Source: Clostridiaceae bacterium (GTDB taxonomy: Bacteria > Bacillota > Clostridia > Saccharofermentanales > UBA5734). From it: a stretch of DNA of 8,160 nucleotides. The position numbers were made by a program, and so were the translations under genes. The notes under the pieces were generated by a model. The model was not told the DNA's origin, ran no database searches, and worked only from the letters and a program-made list of their open reading frames with translations. Of the stretch, positions 5,444 through 8,160 are shown one piece after another; position 1 is the first letter of the stretch; every line of letters begins with the position of its first letter. The stretch is taken from assembly GCA_012729935.1 (NCBI GenBank), contig JAAYBY010000293.1, positions 1 to 8,160 of the forward strand, given 5' to 3'.

Positions 5444-6286
5444 TCAGCCTTTGACACTGCCATCGGTCAACCCACCGATCAGATGACGCTGGAACGCGAT
5501 ATAGAGAACGAGAACCGGTAGGATAAACAGGATACAGGCAGCGGCGGTGACGCCCCAGTCAATTTTGAAACCTGAAACAATTTTGAATGTCAGCATGCCC
5601 ATCGAAATCGTCTTTTTCTCAGCAGATACGACGAACATGAGTCCCTTCATGTATTCACTCCAATAATCCAGAAAGCAGAAAATGCCGGCTGTAATAAAGG
5701 CCGGTTTGACCAGAGGTAGAATAATCCGTCCGAAAATATGCCATAGATTGGCACCGTCAATCGAGGCGGCTTCTTCCAGTTCATTGAGGATGGACCGGAA
5801 GAATGCAGTCATCACAAAAACGCAAAATGGAATGGTTGAGGTGCCGTACAGCAGGATTAATATGAACCGCGTATCAAACAATCCGAGAAAGCGGGCCATG
5901 ATAAACATCGGTGTCAGACCGACCATTGCCGGAATCAACAGGCCAACCAGATAGAGATAGTAAAGCTTTGGTGCAAACCGTAAAGGCCGGCGGGCGATGA
6001 CATATGAAACCATCGCGCTGAGCGTCAGAGTGATGATCAGGGCGACGGTATCGATGTATACGGTGTTGAGAAAATTGGTGCCGATACTGCCTCGGGCGAA
6101 CGCTTCACGATAGTTGATGACAAGACTGCCGAACAGATCCTGCGGAAGGGCCCAGACGTTGGCGTAGAATTCAGGATTGGTCTTCAGGGAAGTCAGCAGC
6201 AGCATCGCGAAAGGGATCACGACAACGACCGACCAGAACAGCAGGATAAAGCGGATGAATAGTGTCCTGAAGCTGAAAGATTTCAC
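5444..6286 (-). CDS. Carbohydrate ABC transporter permease, MalG-like
   Basis: A 280-residue inner-membrane permease with about six membrane segments: first at about 9-32, the rest between about 75 and 270. The coupling (EAA) loop is clear at about 171-192 (EEAASIDGANLWHIFGRI, then I-L-P-L), which contacts the ATPase. It is of the MalG/LacG/MsmG type that forms a heterodimer with the MalF-like partner encoded just upstream. The start is a GTG with a near-ideal ribosome binding site GAGGAGGTGA (6300-6291), which also covers the stop of the previous gene. There are 12 bases between the genes, so translation is probably coupled. It is the last gene of the operon. The sugar carried cannot be told from the permease. 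Confidence 0.93.
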   Translation of the reverse strand: MKSFSFRTLFIRFILLFWSVVVVIPFAMLLLTSLKTNPEFYANVWALPQDLFGSLVINYREAFARGSIGTNFLNTVYIDTVALIITLTLSAMVSYVIARRPLRFAPKLYYLYLVGLLIPAMVGLTPMFIMARFLGLFDTRFILILLYGTSTIPFCVFVMTAFFRSILNELEEAASIDGANLWHIFGRIILPLVKPAFITAGIFCFLDYWSEYMKGLMFVVSAEKKTISMGMLTFKIVSGFKIDWGVTAAACILFILPVLVLYIAFQRHLIGGLTDGSVKG

Positions 6287-6298
6287 GTGATCACCTCC

Positions 6299-7195
6299 TC
6301 AATACTCATAGATTTCTCGTCTGGTCACACGAAGGATGATGAGCGCCATCACCATCGTGACCACGAGCAGAGCGGTTGCCAATGCGGCGGAATAGCCGTA
6401 GTCGAGTCCGTCAGTAATTTTCAGATACATATAAGAAGGCAGAATCTGAGACGCGTTATCAGGGCCGCCGCGTGTTGCGATATAGATGATATTGAATCCG
6501 ATGCCCGCAGCTGACTGAATATAGAATATCAAAGATGTCCGGATGACCTCCCACATCAGAGGGATGGTGATCGAGAAAACCTGGCGTGTTTCAGATGCGC
6601 CGTCTATACGGGCTGATTCGTAAAGCGATTCCGGAATATTGGATATCCCGGCAATAAAATAGACCATATAAAAGCCGAACTGGCGCCAGACCACCATGAA
6701 AATAATGGCGGGCATAACTGTTTTACTGCTGCCCAGCCAATTGACCGGATCAACACCAAACAGGCCGAGGAACTGATTCAATACGCCGAAAGATGGATTG
6801 TACATGACCATCCACATGATGGCGATGATCAGAAAGGGGACAGTTGACGGGAAAAAAAACAAAATCCGATAGAAATTCTTTTCTTTGATCAGATTTCGGG
6901 TCAAGGCGATCGCAGCCAGCATGGCCAGCGGAAAGCAGACGATGATGGTGCCGATATATAGCTGAACATAGTTCACGATGGATTTATAAAAGACCGGGTC
7001 CGTGAACATTTTTTGGTACTGATAGAACTTGACCCACTTAAATTCCAGTGAGTAACCACCGAAATTGGTGAAACTGACAACCAGTCCCACAAGACAGGGC
7101 AATAAAACGAAGAGTACATATACACCGGTCGGTATCGATGTCATAATGATGTCAAACGAGGTGACCTGTGTCATCTGGTTTTTCTTTTTTCGCAT
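6299..7195 (-). CDS. Carbohydrate ABC transporter permease, MalF-like
   Basis: A 298-residue permease of the MalF/UgpA/LacF type. Seen: a basic N-terminus (MRKKKNQ), a first membrane segment at about 23-43, then five more, the coupling loop YESARIDGASETRQVFSITI at about 192-211, and a T-R-G-G-P motif near 231-235 where related permeases have TxGGP. An ATG two codons upstream (7199-7201) abuts the purine-rich AAGAGGG with no spacing, whereas the ATG at 7193-7195 sits 6 bases away, so I chose the latter. It pairs with the MalG-like permease to form the channel and is preceded by the solute-binding protein gene with a hairpin in the gap. The ATPase that drives the pair is not in this window; many Bacillota share one MsmK/MsiK-type ATPase among several such importers. 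Confidence 0.93.
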   Translation of the reverse strand: MRKKKNQMTQVTSFDIIMTSIPTGVYVLFVLLPCLVGLVVSFTNFGGYSLEFKWVKFYQYQKMFTDPVFYKSIVNYVQLYIGTIIVCFPLAMLAAIALTRNLIKEKNFYRILFFFPSTVPFLIIAIMWMVMYNPSFGVLNQFLGLFGVDPVNWLGSSKTVMPAIIFMVVWRQFGFYMVYFIAGISNIPESLYESARIDGASETRQVFSITIPLMWEVIRTSLIFYIQSAAGIGFNIIYIATRGGPDNASQILPSYMYLKITDGLDYGYSAALATALLVVTMVMALIILRVTRREIYEY

Positions 7196-7201
7196 AAGCA
7201 T

Positions 7202-7208
7202 CCCTCTT
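7202..7208 (-). promoter_or_regulatory. Ribosome binding site deciding the MalF-like start
   Basis: On the minus strand AAGAGGG (7208-7202) directly touches one ATG (7201-7199) and lies 6 bases before a second in-frame ATG (7195-7193). The second spacing is normal for initiation, so the shorter protein is preferred. Confidence 0.6.
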
Positions 7209-7223
7209 TTGCAGTTTTGATTG

Positions 7224-7268
7224 ACGATGTCAAGGGGGAAGACAATTGTTTCCCCCTTGCATCATCGT
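7224..7268 (-). other. Intercistronic hairpin between binding-protein and permease genes
   Basis: A perfect 10-bp stem, CAAGGGGGAA (7231-7240) and TTCCCCCTTG (7250-7259), closes a 9-base loop that itself contains the palindrome ACAATTGT. The outer arms ACGATG (7224-7229) and CATCGT (7263-7268) can add six more pairs across a small internal loop. On the minus strand no T run follows, so a classical intrinsic terminator is unlikely. It begins about 25 bases after the binding-protein stop. In sugar importer operons, such structures commonly protect or limit the transcript so that binding protein exceeds permease; that role here is inference. Confidence 0.8.
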
Positions 7269-7293
7269 TAGCAATTACGTTCTGGCAGAAGGA

Positions 7294-8160
7294 TCAGCCA
7301 CTGAATGTGTATTTGGTAATTTCCGTGTCATCAGCCAGGCCTTTAAACAAGTCGAAGCCACGCTGCATGAATTCTTCACCCGTCAACGTGCCGCCCATGA
7401 GGCCGACGATCATGTTGCCGATTTCCGGATTGATGGTCGGATACCAACGGTTAGCCGGGTTGTTGATACCGGTCATTTTCTCGTTCAGCGCACCGACGAT
7501 CTTTTTGACAGACGGATCAAGCAGATCGCCGTATTTGTCAGCGAACCCATCAACGGCCATCGCATTGTGATGGACACCGACAGCGCCGCGGATCGATGCT
7601 TCATCGGAATAGAAGAGGCGATAGAACTCACCGGCAATGTCATAGTTCTCTGTTGTTTTGCTGATCATCGAAGCAAGACCGATTACCAGCATATACTGAT
7701 CATCACCAGCGTTTGTTCCGGTCGAATAGGGCAGATAGCCGAGTTCCCAGTCATCTGTCCAGGCGTCGGCCATTTCAGCTTCCAGCCAGGATCCGCAGGG
7801 GAGCAGCAGGAAATCGTGCGCGATATGAGACATCTGAGTTTCAGCGTTGCCGAGACCCAGTGTTGCTTCGTTGAAGTAGCCTTTGTCGCGGATTTCGAGC
7901 ATTTTGTCAACGACCTTCTGCATGCCGTCGCCCTTGAATGCCTCATAGTCCAGGTTCTGCAAAGCTGCGTAGGTTGCATAATCAGTTGTAGCGACCATCG
8001 GCCACCACCAGTAGTTGGTCGGATACTCGTGGGACATCATGCCGCAGAAACCAAACAGATCAACACCGAGTGCGTCTGCCTGCTCTCCAAGCTCCATCAT
8101 GTCTTCCCAGCTTTCCGGCACAGTCAGATTGTTGGTTTTGAAATAATTCTCGTCATACCA
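7294..8160 (-). CDS. Sugar-type ABC transporter solute-binding protein, C-terminal part
   Basis: The frame is open through the window edge, so the N-terminus, including the expected lipoprotein signal, is missing; 288 residues are visible. The first of them (WYDENYFKTNNLTVPESWED) match the family-1 binding-protein pattern YNxxxFxxxGLxxPxTWxE, so the GTG at 8121 is internal. A run NYWWWPM (encoded near 8000-8020) is rich in the aromatic residues that stack on sugar rings in such proteins. Further on are LPCGSWLEAEM and the closing GEEFMQRGFDLF of this family. The protein captures substrate outside the membrane and hands it to the two permeases encoded next. A saccharide or glycan-derived ligand is likely; which one is unknown. 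It is the most upstream operon gene visible. Confidence 0.9.
   Translation of the reverse strand, partial: WYDENYFKTNNLTVPESWEDMMELGEQADALGVDLFGFCGMMSHEYPTNYWWWPMVATTDYATYAALQNLDYEAFKGDGMQKVVDKMLEIRDKGYFNEATLGLGNAETQMSHIAHDFLLLPCGSWLEAEMADAWTDDWELGYLPYSTGTNAGDDQYMLVIGLASMISKTTENYDIAGEFYRLFYSDEASIRGAVGVHHNAMAVDGFADKYGDLLDPSVKKIVGALNEKMTGINNPANRWYPTINPEIGNMIVGLMGGTLTGEEFMQRGFDLFKGLADDTEITKYTFSG

Noticed and set aside
7231..7259. Strong hairpin considered as an intrinsic terminator of the binding-protein gene
   Set aside because: No T run follows the stem on the minus strand, and the permease genes downstream clearly belong to the same importer; treated as an intercistronic element instead.

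Overview
The window looks like chromosomal DNA of a Bacillota (Firmicutes) bacterium of intermediate GC. Most genes have strong AGGAGG-type ribosome binding sites, GTG starts are used, genes are packed into short operons, intrinsic terminators have long T tails, and the sugar ABC permeases are of the Gram-positive type. This placement is inference; no rRNA or other phylogenetic marker is present.

Left part, plus strand (1-3636). The window opens inside a CapA-like (poly-gamma-glutamate capsule synthesis type) metallophosphatase-fold gene that ends at 633. A 143-base gap with a plausible sigma-A promoter leads into a probable five-gene operon: a 157-residue protein resembling the L-2-amino-thiazoline-4-carboxylate hydrolase-like family (777-1250); two tandem 146-residue Cys-rich paralogues about 80% identical to each other (1266-1706 and 1847-2287); a GNAT N-acetyltransferase (2297-2911); and a TauE/SafE-family membrane transporter (2911-3636) whose start codon overlaps the acetyltransferase stop. 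The 157-residue protein and the two paralogues share a skeleton (Gly-Leu, 37 residues to Cys-Pro, then CP-x9-H-x4-W), so all three appear to be one divergent family. This is the least understood part of the window and the best candidate for an undescribed system. A role in a sulfur- or thiol-containing small molecule is only a hypothesis.

Right part, minus strand (8160-3698). Reading right to left, there is a sugar-type ABC importer operon: the solute-binding protein (5' end outside the window), a MalF-like permease and a MalG-like permease, closed by a strong intrinsic terminator at 5382-5417. A long hairpin sits between the binding-protein gene and the first permease gene, where differential-expression hairpins occur in other importer operons. 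No ATPase gene is present. Next is a separately transcribed PutP-type sodium/proline symporter gene with a good -10 box, its own leader and its own terminator.

The two halves converge at about 3640-3710. One 10-bp hairpin has its T tail on the minus strand and serves putP. A second, weaker hairpin followed by six T on the plus strand overlaps the last codons of putP. No tRNA, rRNA, CRISPR array or insertion sequence was seen.
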